The position numbers were made by a program, and so were the translations under genes. A model generated the notes under the pieces. That model searched no databases, was not told the DNA's origin, and saw only the letters and a program-made list of their open reading frames with translations. Below, piece after piece: positions 8,955-18,096 of a stretch of 64,000 nt of DNA. The DNA comes from Flavobacteriaceae bacterium UBA3339. GTDB taxonomy: Bacteria > Bacteroidota > Bacteroidia > Flavobacteriales > Flavobacteriaceae. Location of the stretch: NCBI GenBank assembly GCA_002360925.1, contig DERN01000002.1:142511-206510 (forward strand), in the 5' to 3' direction. Position 1 is the stretch's first letter, and every line of letters starts with the position of its first letter.

Positions 8955-9949
8955 TATATTGCTTTTTTAAGTTTTTTGAAAAAAGCTTCTTCTAAATCGG
9001 CCAATTGCATCAATTGATCAGATAAAACCTGATATACATTTTCGGTATTACTTCTTTTTTTCACAACTCTTGATGCTTCTAAAGCAAAATCTCTCCATTT
9101 ATCTCCAATCTCGACCAATTCTTTCGATAAATTCAACAACGTATCGTTTTGAAGATATGTTCCTGCTTCTTGTAAAAAAGCGGCGTAAATAAAGCGAAAT
9201 CCACCTCCACCAGTTCCAATTTCTTCTTGCATTCGAATCATATTTACCAAATTGTGATTTGCTTTTACCGGACCTAATTTTTTATGCCATTTTAAAATAG
9301 CTTTAGCAACCATTCGCATTCCCTTTACACCAACAATTGGAACCGGAGCCAGCATATCGCGACATGTTTTATGAATTGCTTTTTTAATTGCCGGAGCCAA
9401 ATCGAATTTTTCGGGAATATGAACGGGATGATACATATGTCCGTTTGGCGCTAAAGCTCCTTTTGCATAACGCACTTTTTCTAATTCAGCTTCGGAAAGC
9501 GAAACCGTATAATCAAAAACGGGATCGCTAACTAAATAACGTCCGTTTTCTTTTCCAAAAACCACAATATTATGAGCGTTAAAATGAAAACGATATTCGT
9601 CGGGAAAGTAGGGTAGATGATAAACGCCAACCAATAATCCGGTTACGATGTTGTTTTTTAAATTTTCATCTAAAGCTTCTTGCGCCTTTTTAGGATTTTT
9701 AAATTTTTGTCGTTTTACTTTTATTCCTAAATGTTTTGCCATTCGGTTAAAAATCATTCCAGGCAACGGTCTGTACGAAATTGCCGGCGCATGATTTACT
9801 TTTATAAAAGGCAAATAAACAAAGAAAATACCCGAACCTAAACCAAAAGCCATAGGTTCGCTTATTTCGAATCCTTTAGAGTTTAATAAATTTACGATGG
9901 CGCCGTTTTCGCAATGAGCGGCTTGAGTATGTTGAAAATTAGATTGCAT
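8954..9949 (-). CDS. BtrH N-terminal domain / DUF4872 protein, candidate acyl-ACP transferase
   Basis: A 331-residue protein whose first half matches the BtrH_N fold, a papain/C39-like domain. The probable triad is Cys13 in AAHCENGAI, His126 in FNAHNIVVFG and Asp142 in YLVSDP. The second half is helical, as in DUF4872. In butirosin biosynthesis BtrH moves an acyl group from an acyl carrier protein to an acceptor. In a flexirubin cluster, where a polyene acid on ACP must be esterified to a dialkylresorcinol, such an activity would fit well. That role is my inference. The gene is tightly packed with its neighbours, overlapping by one base on each side. Confidence 0.78.
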   Translation of the reverse strand: MQSNFQHTQAAHCENGAIVNLLNSKGFEISEPMAFGLGSGIFFVYLPFIKVNHAPAISYRPLPGMIFNRMAKHLGIKVKRQKFKNPKKAQEALDENLKNNIVTGLLVGVYHLPYFPDEYRFHFNAHNIVVFGKENGRYLVSDPVFDYTVSLSEAELEKVRYAKGALAPNGHMYHPVHIPEKFDLAPAIKKAIHKTCRDMLAPVPIVGVKGMRMVAKAILKWHKKLGPVKANHNLVNMIRMQEEIGTGGGGFRFIYAAFLQEAGTYLQNDTLLNLSKELVEIGDKWRDFALEASRVVKKRSNTENVYQVLSDQLMQLADLEEAFFKKLKKAI

Positions 9950-10350
9950 TACCCTTTAAAGTTTTTCAATTCGTTTACAGAAATTCCAAATACTTCTGCA
10001 TATTTAGCCATTGTTTTTTCGTTTAATTTTTTAAAAACAGCAGGCTTTTGATGTCTTTTAATCAAAAAAGTCCATTTATTCATATAAGCGGCTAAGGTTT
10101 GCCAATCCATTTTATGTAATTCCATGTAATAAACAATCGGGCTCCATTCTCCTAAAAGAGCTTTTTCTTTAGCTTCTTCTGCACGCTGATTCAATACATC
10201 TAAATTTTGATATTGTACAGATGATTTTGCTTCCCAACCCGAACTTTTTACTGTAGTCATTTTTCCGTTTTCATCTACAGCATACAATAATTCATTACTG
10301 CCATGTTCAGAAATCGGACTTTTATCTTGAGGAACTTCGCTCTTTTTCAT
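9949..10350 (-). CDS. Small cluster protein with degenerate HTH-like C-terminus
   Basis: A 133-residue cytosolic protein I cannot assign to a characterised family. The C-terminal half (YYMELHKMDWQTLAAYM ... LNEKTMAKYAEVFGISVNEL) has the helix spacing of XRE/Cro-type domains. The recognition helix is not obviously DNA-binding, so this could be a repurposed fold. It is co-transcribed inside the pigment operon, overlapping the BtrH-like gene after it and the dehydratase-like gene before it. It could be an adaptor or a regulator of the synthase. Neither is shown by sequence. Confidence 0.6.
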   Translation of the reverse strand: MKKSEVPQDKSPISEHGSNELLYAVDENGKMTTVKSSGWEAKSSVQYQNLDVLNQRAEEAKEKALLGEWSPIVYYMELHKMDWQTLAAYMNKWTFLIKRHQKPAVFKKLNEKTMAKYAEVFGISVNELKNFKG

Positions 10351-10802
10351 GCATTATTATTTTGTAAAAATAAATTCAATTCGCCTTCCAAAAATAGTGT
10401 ATCTTCATTAAAAACCTGCACTTTTAACACACAGATAGAATATTGATCTGTTTGAGAATGAGAACATAAAATTGCTTTTGTAGTAATTCTCGTATTTGTT
10501 TTTGGTAATTGAAAAACCTGTATTTTTTTAATGGAAGAAATAAATCCTAAAACCTTTGGATTGACAGAACAATTTTGAGTATAATCTTCGGTAAAATAAA
10601 ACTGACCCGAAATTGCCGAACAAGTTTGTGCTGCATTTTCTATTAAACCAACATCTGTAAAAAGTCCGTTTTTAACGAAAATATTATCGGATTTAATAAA
10701 AAAATCGGTCAATACTTCTTCGTTCGAAATCTGTTTAACCGTATCAACCATAAGCATTGGAGGTTGATGAGGAAGATAATTCTTTATCGGAAATTCTGTC
10801 AT
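10347..10802 (-). CDS. 3-hydroxyacyl-ACP dehydratase-like hotdog protein
   Basis: A 151-residue hotdog-fold protein related to FabZ and to the aryl polyene dehydratases. It has the FabZ-like opening YLPHQPPMLMVD (His-Gln-Pro-Pro in place of H-R-x-P-F) and GLIENAAQTCSA, where the family's acidic catalytic residue lies. I chose the ATG one base after the stop of the upstream dehydratase. A start four codons earlier would overlap that gene. Paired with its neighbour it may form a heterodimeric dehydratase acting on 3-hydroxyacyl-ACP in polyene synthesis. Confidence 0.8.
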   Translation of the reverse strand: MTEFPIKNYLPHQPPMLMVDTVKQISNEEVLTDFFIKSDNIFVKNGLFTDVGLIENAAQTCSAISGQFYFTEDYTQNCSVNPKVLGFISSIKKIQVFQLPKTNTRITTKAILCSHSQTDQYSICVLKVQVFNEDTLFLEGELNLFLQNNNA

Positions 10803-10803
10803 T

Positions 10804-11232
10804 TTACTTGGCAATTACGGTTTTCATTTGCCCTGAAGCAATAATTTCTTCTTCTACTTTCGAAACAATATCAACCAAAGTTATTCCTCCAAATTCTTGT
10901 ATAATTTGTACATACGTTGTTATATTTTCGTCCATTTTAGGTAAACGGTTAATGACCAATTGGGAAATACTTCCAATATAACCAATCGGCGCATTTTCTT
11001 GTTTAATAAAATACGAATATCCGGTATGCAAAGCGACAGATTGAGCCATATGCTCGATTAAACCAGGTTCGGTAAGTACATTTGTTGTAAACAATCGATC
11101 TTTTTTAACTAAATGACCTGCAATTAATTGATTTTCTGAATATTGAATCAATTGATCTACCATAACGATTGGATCTCGCTGTGGAATACATTGCAATAAA
11201 ATTTCTTTGGAAGTAATTGGAAAAGACATCAT
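10804..11232 (-). CDS. 3-hydroxyacyl-ACP dehydratase-like hotdog protein
   Basis: A 142-residue hotdog domain homologous to the adjacent gene product: CIPQRDPIVMVDQLI and PGLIEHMAQSVALHTGY are the two signature regions, the second with the catalytic-type Glu. Both lack a canonical FabZ His-Pro-Phe pattern. Aryl polyene systems use two dehydratase subunits, one of which may be catalytically weak, so a heterodimer is plausible. The ATG overlaps the darB stop by one base (TAATG form), and the next gene follows after one base. Confidence 0.8.
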   Translation of the reverse strand: MMSFPITSKEILLQCIPQRDPIVMVDQLIQYSENQLIAGHLVKKDRLFTTNVLTEPGLIEHMAQSVALHTGYSYFIKQENAPIGYIGSISQLVINRLPKMDENITTYVQIIQEFGGITLVDIVSKVEEEIIASGQMKTVIAK

Positions 11233-12368
11233 TAAACCACTTTTAAATAAGCGTATGCATAAGAAAAACGACCACTTTCGGGAACCGAAAGTAAAATAGT
11301 ATCTCCTTTTTTCAATTTTCCTGAATGATACAATTGATCTAACATTAAATAAATGGAAGCAGAACCTACATTTCCGACTTCGGTAAGATTAATAAACCAT
11401 TTTTCTTTCGGAATTTCCATTCCTTGATTTACAAATTCCTGATACAATTTTTCTTTAAAATACATTGAAGAAATATGCGGTAAGAAATACGTAATATCAT
11501 CTACCGAAATTTCATGCTTTTTAACTGCATCAAGTGTACTTATAACTCCTTTTGTTAAAATATGTTCGTCTAATATTTTAACATCTTGTTTTAAAGAAAA
11601 AACCGATTGTGTTTGCCATTCTTCTGTGCTGTACTCGCTCCAAGCTTTTAAGTTTCCGTCTTCAATTTTTTCTCCACCAGCATACATACACGCTTCTAAT
11701 TCGTGCGCATAAGAATAGTTTTCCATCCACAAAATTTCTAACGACAAAGCTCCTTTTGGTTCGTTTTCCAACAACATGGCTCCGGCTCCGTCAGACAACA
11801 TCCAACGTAAAAAATCTTTTTTAAAAGCCAAGATTGGTTGTTGTTCTAAAGCCTCTAAATTTTCAACTTCTTTTTCGAATTTATTAGCCATCATCCAGGT
11901 CGAAACCCGTTCAGAACCTGTACAAACTGCATTATTAGAATTTCCTGATTTTACAGATAAATATCCATATTTTAATGCGTTCATACCAGAACAACAAACG
12001 CCTGAAGAAGAATTTAATTCGACTGAACGATTTTTTAATAAACCATGAACCATTGCTGCATGTGAAGGAAGCAATACATCGGGCGTTGAAGTTCCGCAAG
12101 ATAAAACTTCCATATTTTGCATATTAAAATCTTGATTTTCTAAGTTTTTAATTGCATTTGCAGTGATTTCGGCATTGTTGTGTGTAATTTCTTGGTTTGC
12201 ATTTAAAGCATAATACCGTTTTTGAATACCGTTATTTCGTAAAATTAATCTTCGTGATTTGGAAGGAGAATCGTTTATTTGACCTAAAATCTGTTCCATT
12301 TCATCGTTAGAAATAGGATTATTCGGTAAAAAATTAGCAATATTATTTATATATACTTTGGCAGACAT
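11232..12368 (-). CDS. darB: DarB-type ketosynthase (KAS III-like) for dialkylresorcinol formation
   Basis: A 378-residue FabH-like thiolase-fold enzyme. The putative catalytic residues are Cys126 in SGVCCSGMNAL, His298 in FLPHISS and Asn333 in VGNVGSAS, the KAS III Cys-His-Asn set. It lies directly after darA. In Pseudomonas and in flexirubin producers DarB condenses two beta-ketoacyl chains into a cyclohexanedione that DarA aromatises to a 2,5-dialkylresorcinol. The alkyl substrates would come from fatty acid synthesis or from the ketosynthases in this cluster. The assignment is firm because the darA/darB pair is conserved. Confidence 0.88.
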   Translation of the reverse strand: MSAKVYINNIANFLPNNPISNDEMEQILGQINDSPSKSRRLILRNNGIQKRYYALNANQEITHNNAEITANAIKNLENQDFNMQNMEVLSCGTSTPDVLLPSHAAMVHGLLKNRSVELNSSSGVCCSGMNALKYGYLSVKSGNSNNAVCTGSERVSTWMMANKFEKEVENLEALEQQPILAFKKDFLRWMLSDGAGAMLLENEPKGALSLEILWMENYSYAHELEACMYAGGEKIEDGNLKAWSEYSTEEWQTQSVFSLKQDVKILDEHILTKGVISTLDAVKKHEISVDDITYFLPHISSMYFKEKLYQEFVNQGMEIPKEKWFINLTEVGNVGSASIYLMLDQLYHSGKLKKGDTILLSVPESGRFSYAYAYLKVV

Positions 12369-12371
12369 ACA

Positions 12372-13274
12372 TTAAATTCCTTGAAAATATTTTTTTTGAT
12401 TTTGAATGCTTCGGTATCGCAAAGGATACGTAATCCATTCAATTAAATGTACAATAGGCGATAAAATCCAAATTGCACAGAACAAATATACTTTAAAACA
12501 TTTTAATAAAAAGGGACGCTTTTTGGAGTTCTTTAAAATCAATTTGCTCCATATTGCAAATAATTTATTGGCTTTTTTATCCATCGAAACTAAAAACCAT
12601 CGAAACTCGACCGCTCCATTTTTAACTAATTCTGTTTGTAAACCATTGAACGATTTATTTTCTAAATGCTTTGCAATAATCTCTCCAAATTTCGAACTTT
12701 CATCAATTTCTTTATCCGAAACACCCGGAAGCGGAAAAATGCCATAAGCTTTTCGTTTTTGACCAGAAAACATCCAATCTACAACAGTAACAACACTTAC
12801 TAAATTAATATTCCGATCGGTTAAAGCAATATTTCCTATTAAAAAACCTTCCTTTTTTTGTATTAAGCTTTTTACTTTTTCTTGTGCATAAGCCCACATA
12901 TTTCTACTTCCGCTTATTGTTACAATTGGCGTATTTTGAAGTATTTTAGAAGCATAATCGCTTTTTAAAAACGACATAACAGGCAACGAAGGCGATAAAT
13001 ACCAAACTTGATAATACAACAAAACCAAATCATATTTTTGTTCTAAAATAGTTAACGGAGGCGGTAAAATATCAATTGGAATTTGAGCAAAAGTTTCGGG
13101 AAAAACTCCGAAAAAAGAGGAATTATCCCACGGAAAAGGAAAATCGTTTTTAGGTTCTATTCGGTATTCATCTATTTGGATATCTTGTCGCGACTTCAAC
13201 GGAGACGTCATTCGATCTGCAATAGATTGAAGCTGACCAGATTGTGAATAATAAATAACGAGTACTTTTTTCAT
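12372..13274 (-). CDS. darA: DarA, dialkylresorcinol-forming flavodoxin-like enzyme
   Basis: A 300-residue protein beginning with a flavodoxin-type phosphate-binding loop, VIYYSQSGQLQSIA, followed by a flavodoxin-like alpha/beta domain (DLVLLYYQVWYLSPS, PIVTISGSRNMWA). A hydrophobic C-terminal stretch at about residues 258-280 may touch the membrane. DarA proteins are commonly annotated as dialkylresorcinol condensing enzymes and act with DarB, probably catalysing the oxidative aromatisation. It is the first gene after a 118-base gap with a promoter box just upstream of its ATG, so a transcript probably starts here and reads through the rest of the cluster. Confidence 0.85.
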   Translation of the reverse strand: MKKVLVIYYSQSGQLQSIADRMTSPLKSRQDIQIDEYRIEPKNDFPFPWDNSSFFGVFPETFAQIPIDILPPPLTILEQKYDLVLLYYQVWYLSPSLPVMSFLKSDYASKILQNTPIVTISGSRNMWAYAQEKVKSLIQKKEGFLIGNIALTDRNINLVSVVTVVDWMFSGQKRKAYGIFPLPGVSDKEIDESSKFGEIIAKHLENKSFNGLQTELVKNGAVEFRWFLVSMDKKANKLFAIWSKLILKNSKKRPFLLKCFKVYLFCAIWILSPIVHLIEWITYPLRYRSIQNQKKYFQGI

Positions 13275-13293
13275 ACTTTTTTTTGGTAAAGCA

Positions 13294-13301
13294 CAAAAGT
13301 A
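13294..13301 (-). promoter_or_regulatory. Candidate -7 promoter box of darA
   Basis: TACTTTTG on the minus strand matches the Bacteroidota consensus TAnnTTTG and lies about 20 bases before the darA ATG. No convincing -33 TTG was found at the ideal spacing, so this is moderate. Confidence 0.4.
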
Positions 13302-13392
13302 TTACTTTTTTAAAGAATGTGTCTGAAGATGAGTCGAAAGTTATAATGTTGTAAAGTCTAAATAACTCATTTAAAAACTTTTAGCCGATTTT

Positions 13393-14280
13393 TTACTTCT
13401 TAAAATCGTTCCAGAAATCATAATAATTAAACCATTGATATGGATATCGTTTCAACATTTGCGTAACGCTTTCGGTATAAGCATTTAGAACAGCTTGCGC
13501 ATCGCGGTATTTAATTTCAGGAGCTCGACGTGTGTACAAATGATAATGAAGATTCGATTCTTTCATCACATAAACAAACGCAATTGGCGCTTTAAGACGT
13601 GAAGCAATATGGAAAGTTCCGGCGGGAAACAAAGCTTCTTTTCCTAATAATTCTCCGGTCATGGTTTTGGTTTGCGGAACGTAACGATCGCCTGTAAAAC
13701 AAATCAAATGATTTTTAGACAACGCATCGTTTATTTCGAAAATATGCGATAAATCTTCTTTTATATAAATGAATTGTACATTAGGTTTGTCGTTATTTTG
13801 AGAAGCTAAATATTCTTTAATAACTGAATGTTCCTGATCTATCGTTACAATATGAATCTGAGATTCTAAATCGATTTCTGAAAAGAATTTTTCGGCAATT
13901 TCGAAGTTTCCAATATGTGCACTGATTAAAATTCCGCCTTTTTTTTCGGATAAAAGTTGTTTTAAAATATCGATTCCGTCAAAATCAAATGTAAACTCAT
14001 TTCGAAGTCCAGCTCCAATTGCCACACGATCTAAAATGGTTTGTCCAAACACAAAATAGTTTTTGTAAATTGCCCAAACAGCTTTAAAAGAAGAAAATTG
14101 CTGGCGACGTTTAAAATAAGCATACATAGCTTTAAAACTGGCAGGCGAAGCTATAAAATAATAAAAAGCTACGAATACCAAAACCGAATAAGCGGCACGT
14201 ATTCCTAGCTTTTTTATACAATAAACAAAGATTTTATAACCTAATAGTGTTCCTTTCGATTTACCACTCCATTGGTTCAT
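13393..14280 (-). CDS. Lysophospholipid acyltransferase family protein (LpxL/HtrB-like)
   Basis: A 295-residue protein with a hydrophobic N-terminal segment (about residues 27-45) and an LPLAT domain. The catalytic HX4E motif is visible in SAHIGNFEIAE, and a downstream block CFTGDRYVPQ corresponds to the acceptor-binding region. Family members transfer acyl groups from acyl-ACP to lipid A or glycerol lipids. Such a gene is a standard component of aryl polyene clusters, where it is thought to attach or transfer the polyene acyl chain. Here it is the last gene before a 118-base gap, and its start lies just after the second ACP gene. Confidence 0.82.
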   Translation of the reverse strand: MNQWSGKSKGTLLGYKIFVYCIKKLGIRAAYSVLVFVAFYYFIASPASFKAMYAYFKRRQQFSSFKAVWAIYKNYFVFGQTILDRVAIGAGLRNEFTFDFDGIDILKQLLSEKKGGILISAHIGNFEIAEKFFSEIDLESQIHIVTIDQEHSVIKEYLASQNNDKPNVQFIYIKEDLSHIFEINDALSKNHLICFTGDRYVPQTKTMTGELLGKEALFPAGTFHIASRLKAPIAFVYVMKESNLHYHLYTRRAPEIKYRDAQAVLNAYTESVTQMLKRYPYQWFNYYDFWNDFKK

Positions 14281-14282
14281 GG

Positions 14283-14537
14283 TTACGCATTTTTAGCAGC
14301 AATTTTGTTTTCTACAATTTTGTAGAAATCTTGAAATGTTACCATTTCGGCAAAATCAGCTTCAACCAAACGTACACCAAAATTAGATTCTATTAAAACC
14401 ACTAAATCTACATAATCTAAACTATCTAAATCTAAGGTTTCTTTTACATTTTTATCTGATTCGATTACCTCGGCATCTACTTCAAATTCTTCTACAAGAA
14501 TTTCATTAATCTTATCAACAATCTCCTCGAAATTCAT
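14283..14537 (-). CDS. Acyl carrier protein
   Basis: An 84-residue acidic protein with the phosphopantetheine motif LDLDSLDYVDLVV; Ser39 is the attachment site. It differs from the other ACP of the cluster in having DSL and an N-terminus of normal FabC-like spacing. It lies between a ketosynthase gene and the LPLAT gene with gaps of 6 and 2 bases. It probably presents intermediates to that ketosynthase and the adjacent FabG-like reductase. Confidence 0.92.
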   Translation of the reverse strand: MNFEEIVDKINEILVEEFEVDAEVIESDKNVKETLDLDSLDYVDLVVLIESNFGVRLVEADFAEMVTFQDFYKIVENKIAAKNA

Positions 14538-14543
14538 CGTGTT

Positions 14544-15767
14544 TTATTTATACTTTTTTACAATAACGGCAGAATTGGTTCCACCAAACCCAAAAGAGTT
14601 CGACAAATATACATCAAAATCTTGATTTATGGTTTCTTTAACAATATTCAATTTAGCCGAATCTTCGTCGGGTGTTTCAAAGTTAATATTAGGCGCAATA
14701 AATCCGTTATTCATCATTAAAGTAGAATAAATAATTTCGCTGGCACCCGCCATCCAACATTCATGACCTGTCATAGATTTGGTTGAACTAACAAAAGGTT
14801 TTGTTTCGCCAAAAACATCGTGAATCGCTTTTGCTTCGTTTGCATCGCCAACCGGAGTAGAAGTTGCATGCGCATTGATGTATTGAATATCCGAAGCTTT
14901 TAATTCGGCTTGTTGTAAAGCTTTTCGCATAGCAGTTGCAGGTCCGTCAACGTTTGGAGTTGAAATATGTCCGCCATTTGATGAAAAACCATATCCAACA
15001 ATTTCGGCTATAATATTAGCACCGCGAGCCAAAGCGCTTTCTAAACTTTCTAAAATAACAGTTGCACCACCACCACTTGGAACTAATCCATCGCGATTTG
15101 CATCAAAAGGACGACATGCTTTTGCTGGTTCATTTTCGCGAGGAGAAAAAACACCTAAACCGTCAAAACTTGCCATTCCGTATTTATTTATTTCTTGTGC
15201 ACCACCGCAAATAACCAAATCTTGAAGTCCGTTCTTAATCATTAAATAACCCAAACCAATTGCATGAGATCCGCTTGCGCAAGCTGCACTAATTGTCATA
15301 TTAATTCCCGAAATATTAAAAATAGTCGATAAATTCATGGTAACTGTAGAATTCATCGATTTAAAAATAGCTCCGGAGCCTATTAATGCTGTATCTTTTT
15401 TTTCACGTACAATATCGGTTGCTTCAATAATAGCTTTAGAAACACTATCATTTCCATAAATTAATCCGATTTCTCTTTTCTGAAAATCATCTAAAGCAAT
15501 TCCCGCATTTTGTAAAGCTTCGATTGTTGCAATGTAGGCATATTCGGTTTCTTCGCCAATTGTTACACGCTGTCTGCGGCTTAATTGCGATTTAAGATTT
15601 GGTGTTGGAACTTTGCCTGTAAGCGCGGATTGGAAACCGTATTCTTTTCGTTCTTCATCGAAAACAATACCCGATTTTCCATCGCGTAACGATTGCGTTA
15701 CTTCCTGAATATTGGAACCAATACACGAATAAATTCCCATACCGGTAATGACTACTCTGTTATTCAT
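14544..15767 (-). CDS. Beta-ketoacyl-ACP synthase (FabF type)
   Basis: A 407-residue condensing enzyme and the closest to classical FabF in this cluster. The triad is Cys163 in SAACASGSHAI, His300 in NAHATSTPVGD and His335 in SMTGHECWMAGA. Its start overlaps the fabG-like stop by one base, and an ACP gene follows, giving a compact reductase-synthase-carrier module. That module probably elongates chains in pigment synthesis. Whether it makes the polyene or the resorcinol alkyl chains is not decided by sequence. Confidence 0.9.
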   Translation of the reverse strand: MNNRVVITGMGIYSCIGSNIQEVTQSLRDGKSGIVFDEERKEYGFQSALTGKVPTPNLKSQLSRRQRVTIGEETEYAYIATIEALQNAGIALDDFQKREIGLIYGNDSVSKAIIEATDIVREKKDTALIGSGAIFKSMNSTVTMNLSTIFNISGINMTISAACASGSHAIGLGYLMIKNGLQDLVICGGAQEINKYGMASFDGLGVFSPRENEPAKACRPFDANRDGLVPSGGGATVILESLESALARGANIIAEIVGYGFSSNGGHISTPNVDGPATAMRKALQQAELKASDIQYINAHATSTPVGDANEAKAIHDVFGETKPFVSSTKSMTGHECWMAGASEIIYSTLMMNNGFIAPNINFETPDEDSAKLNIVKETINQDFDVYLSNSFGFGGTNSAVIVKKYK

Positions 15768-16504
15768 TACGAATAAATTCCTCCGTTGATGTTAATTATT
15801 TCTCCTGTGATATAACCCGATTTTTTAGAAGCCAAAAAACTTACCAATTCTGCAACTTCTTCTGCTTCGCCAAAACGATTTGCCGGAATCATTTTTACTA
15901 ATTCTTTTTCGTCTAAATCGGCTGTCATATCGGTTTTTATAAAGCCGGGTGCTACTGCATTTACTGTTACTTTACGTTTTGCAACTTCTTGTGCCAACGC
16001 TTTAGTTGCAGCAACAATGGCACCTTTTGCTGCTGAATAATTGGTTTGCCCCGGCGTTCCTTTTACGCCTGAAACCGAAACCATATTTATGATTCTTCCG
16101 TATTTATTACGCAACATATCTTGCATAAAAAATTGCGTTACATTAAAAAATCCATTCAAACTGGTGTTGATTACAGACGACCAATCTTCGGGCTGCATCC
16201 ACATAAACAAGCCATCGCGCGTAATTCCTGCGTTGTTTACAATTACTTCTACAACTGCATCGTTATTTGCTTCTTTCCATTCGTTTAAAACCGTTTGAGT
16301 ACTATTTAAATCGGCTACATCGAAACCTAAAACTTCTGCCGAACCTCCTAAAGATTCAATCGTTTTTTGCGTTTCTAAAGCAGCTTCTTTATTCGATTGA
16401 TAATTTATCAAGATATGATACTGCAAATCCTTTGCCAATTGTATCGCAATCGCTTTTCCAATACCACGCGATCCGCCCGTAACCAAAGCACATTTTTTTG
16501 TCAT
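15767..16504 (-). CDS. 3-oxoacyl-ACP reductase, FabG-like short-chain dehydrogenase
   Basis: A 245-residue classical SDR. It has the nucleotide-binding motif TGGSRGIGKAIA, the NNAG motif, and catalytic Ser143, Tyr156 and Lys160 in MVSVSGVKG ... YSAAK. It should reduce 3-ketoacyl-ACP to 3-hydroxyacyl-ACP with NADPH, the step between the ketosynthases and the dehydratase-like proteins. The gene follows the ammonia-lyase gene by 3 bases and overlaps the KS gene downstream. The primary fabG of the cell is presumably elsewhere. Confidence 0.9.
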   Translation of the reverse strand: MTKKCALVTGGSRGIGKAIAIQLAKDLQYHILINYQSNKEAALETQKTIESLGGSAEVLGFDVADLNSTQTVLNEWKEANNDAVVEVIVNNAGITRDGLFMWMQPEDWSSVINTSLNGFFNVTQFFMQDMLRNKYGRIINMVSVSGVKGTPGQTNYSAAKGAIVAATKALAQEVAKRKVTVNAVAPGFIKTDMTADLDEKELVKMIPANRFGEAEEVAELVSFLASKKSGYITGEIININGGIYS

Positions 16505-16507
16505 ATC

Positions 16508-18025
16508 TTATTTCTTTAAATATTGTTTTACTTCTTCTACAAAAGGATACATGATTTGATCTTCGGAAAAAACCGGAACTATCTTACGTAAATCGTCGTA
16601 TACTTTTTTAGAAGCCGAACTTAATTCATTGTAACATGCCAAAGCATCTACCGCCTGAATTAACGAAATCCATTCAATTGCCAATACTTCAAACGTATTT
16701 TCGATGACTTTACTACAAATTACCGCCGCATTGGTTCCCATACTTACAATATCTTGATTGTCGTTATTATTTGGAATACTGTGAACATATAACGATGCTG
16801 ACAAAGCTTGATTTTCGGCTGTTGTTGATGTTGCTGTAAACTGAACACCTTGCATTCCGAAATTAAATCCTAATTTACCTAAATTCACAAAAGGTGGTAA
16901 AATATCGTTTATTTTCGTGTTCATTAAATAATTCAATTGTCGTTCTGCCAACATAGATAATTTGGTAACAACCAATTTTAATTTATCCATTTCGAGCGAA
17001 ATATAATCTCCATGAAAATTGCCTCCGTGATAAACTTGTTGCGTTTCTACATCGATAATTGGATTATCGTTTGCCGAATTAATTTCTTTTTCAAGCAATT
17101 CTTGAACCTGCATTACAGTATCGTAAATAGGTCCTAAAATTTGCGGAACACAACGAATAGAATAATATTCCTGAACTTTTTCTTTAAAAATTTCTTCTTC
17201 GTTTGTACCACTATATAAATATTCTTGTCGGTTTCTTGTTCTTTGGCTGTCGTTTAAATGTTCACGCATTTTTTGTGCCACATGACGCTGACCTTGATGT
17301 AATTTGGTGTGATTTAATTCTTCAGACAAATGATCGTCGTAAGCTTGCATCAATTCATTGATTAAACTAGAAGCTTTTAAAGACCAGTCGATCAATTTTT
17401 TTGCTTCCATTACATTCACAAAACCAATTCCGGTCATTACAGAAGTTCCATTCATCAATGCTAATCCTTCACGAATTTTAATTTCGATCGGATTTAATCC
17501 TTCCAATTCAAAAACTTCTTTTGTAACTCTTCGTTCTCCTTTGTAAAAAACTTCTCCTTCTCCAATCAAAACTAAAGCTAAATGTGCTAATTGAACCAAA
17601 TCTCCGCTGGCACCAACTCCGCCATGAGCAAAAATAAGAGGCGTAATATTTCTATTAATCAATTCTTTCATCAAAAGAACAACCGAAGTATTTACACCCG
17701 ATTTTCCTAAAGCTAACGTATTTAATCGAGCCAAAATTGCCGCTTTTACATGTACAGGCGATAAAGGTAAACCTGCGCCCGAAGCATGACTGCGAATAAG
17801 ATTGTATTGTAATTGCTTTTGATCTTTTTCCTGAATTCGGTATTGCGCCATAGGTCCAAAACCAGTATTTACACCGTAAATAACCTTATTTGATGAAAAA
17901 TTCGTTAGAAAATCGAAACTGGTTTGTACTCGGTTAAGTAAAAATTGATCTAAATCTATTTTATCATTATTTTCTATGATTGTAGAAAAATCATAGAACG
18001 ATAAATAATCTTTGATTACCTTCAT
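16508..18025 (-). CDS. Tyrosine ammonia-lyase (HAL/PAL/TAL family) of the flexirubin pathway
   Basis: A 505-residue lyase. GGVGASGDLVQLAH holds the Ala-Ser-Gly triad (139-141) that cyclises to the MIO cofactor. The sequence closely resembles, from memory, the characterised tyrosine ammonia-lyase from the Flavobacterium johnsoniae flexirubin cluster, including the start and the C-terminal region. That is why I use the ATG 24 codons inside the longest frame. It should convert tyrosine to 4-coumarate, the aryl starter. The substrate-selecting pair here is Ser79-His80 (NLIRSHASG), the HAL-like form also found in those flavobacterial TALs, so histidine activity is not excluded by this motif alone. 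Confidence 0.9.
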   Translation of the reverse strand: MKVIKDYLSFYDFSTIIENNDKIDLDQFLLNRVQTSFDFLTNFSSNKVIYGVNTGFGPMAQYRIQEKDQKQLQYNLIRSHASGAGLPLSPVHVKAAILARLNTLALGKSGVNTSVVLLMKELINRNITPLIFAHGGVGASGDLVQLAHLALVLIGEGEVFYKGERRVTKEVFELEGLNPIEIKIREGLALMNGTSVMTGIGFVNVMEAKKLIDWSLKASSLINELMQAYDDHLSEELNHTKLHQGQRHVAQKMREHLNDSQRTRNRQEYLYSGTNEEEIFKEKVQEYYSIRCVPQILGPIYDTVMQVQELLEKEINSANDNPIIDVETQQVYHGGNFHGDYISLEMDKLKLVVTKLSMLAERQLNYLMNTKINDILPPFVNLGKLGFNFGMQGVQFTATSTTAENQALSASLYVHSIPNNNDNQDIVSMGTNAAVICSKVIENTFEVLAIEWISLIQAVDALACYNELSSASKKVYDDLRKIVPVFSEDQIMYPFVEEVKQYLKK

Positions 18026-18096
18026 GGAAAATTTATTGTTTCTTTTGATTAAATTATTGATTTCTTGGTAATTTTGAAACCAAATTTTTGAAAGCA

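Noticed and set aside
12406..12747. Open frame opposite darA
   Set aside because: It lies wholly within darA on the other strand, lacks any recognisable motif and has no promoter; a shadow frame.
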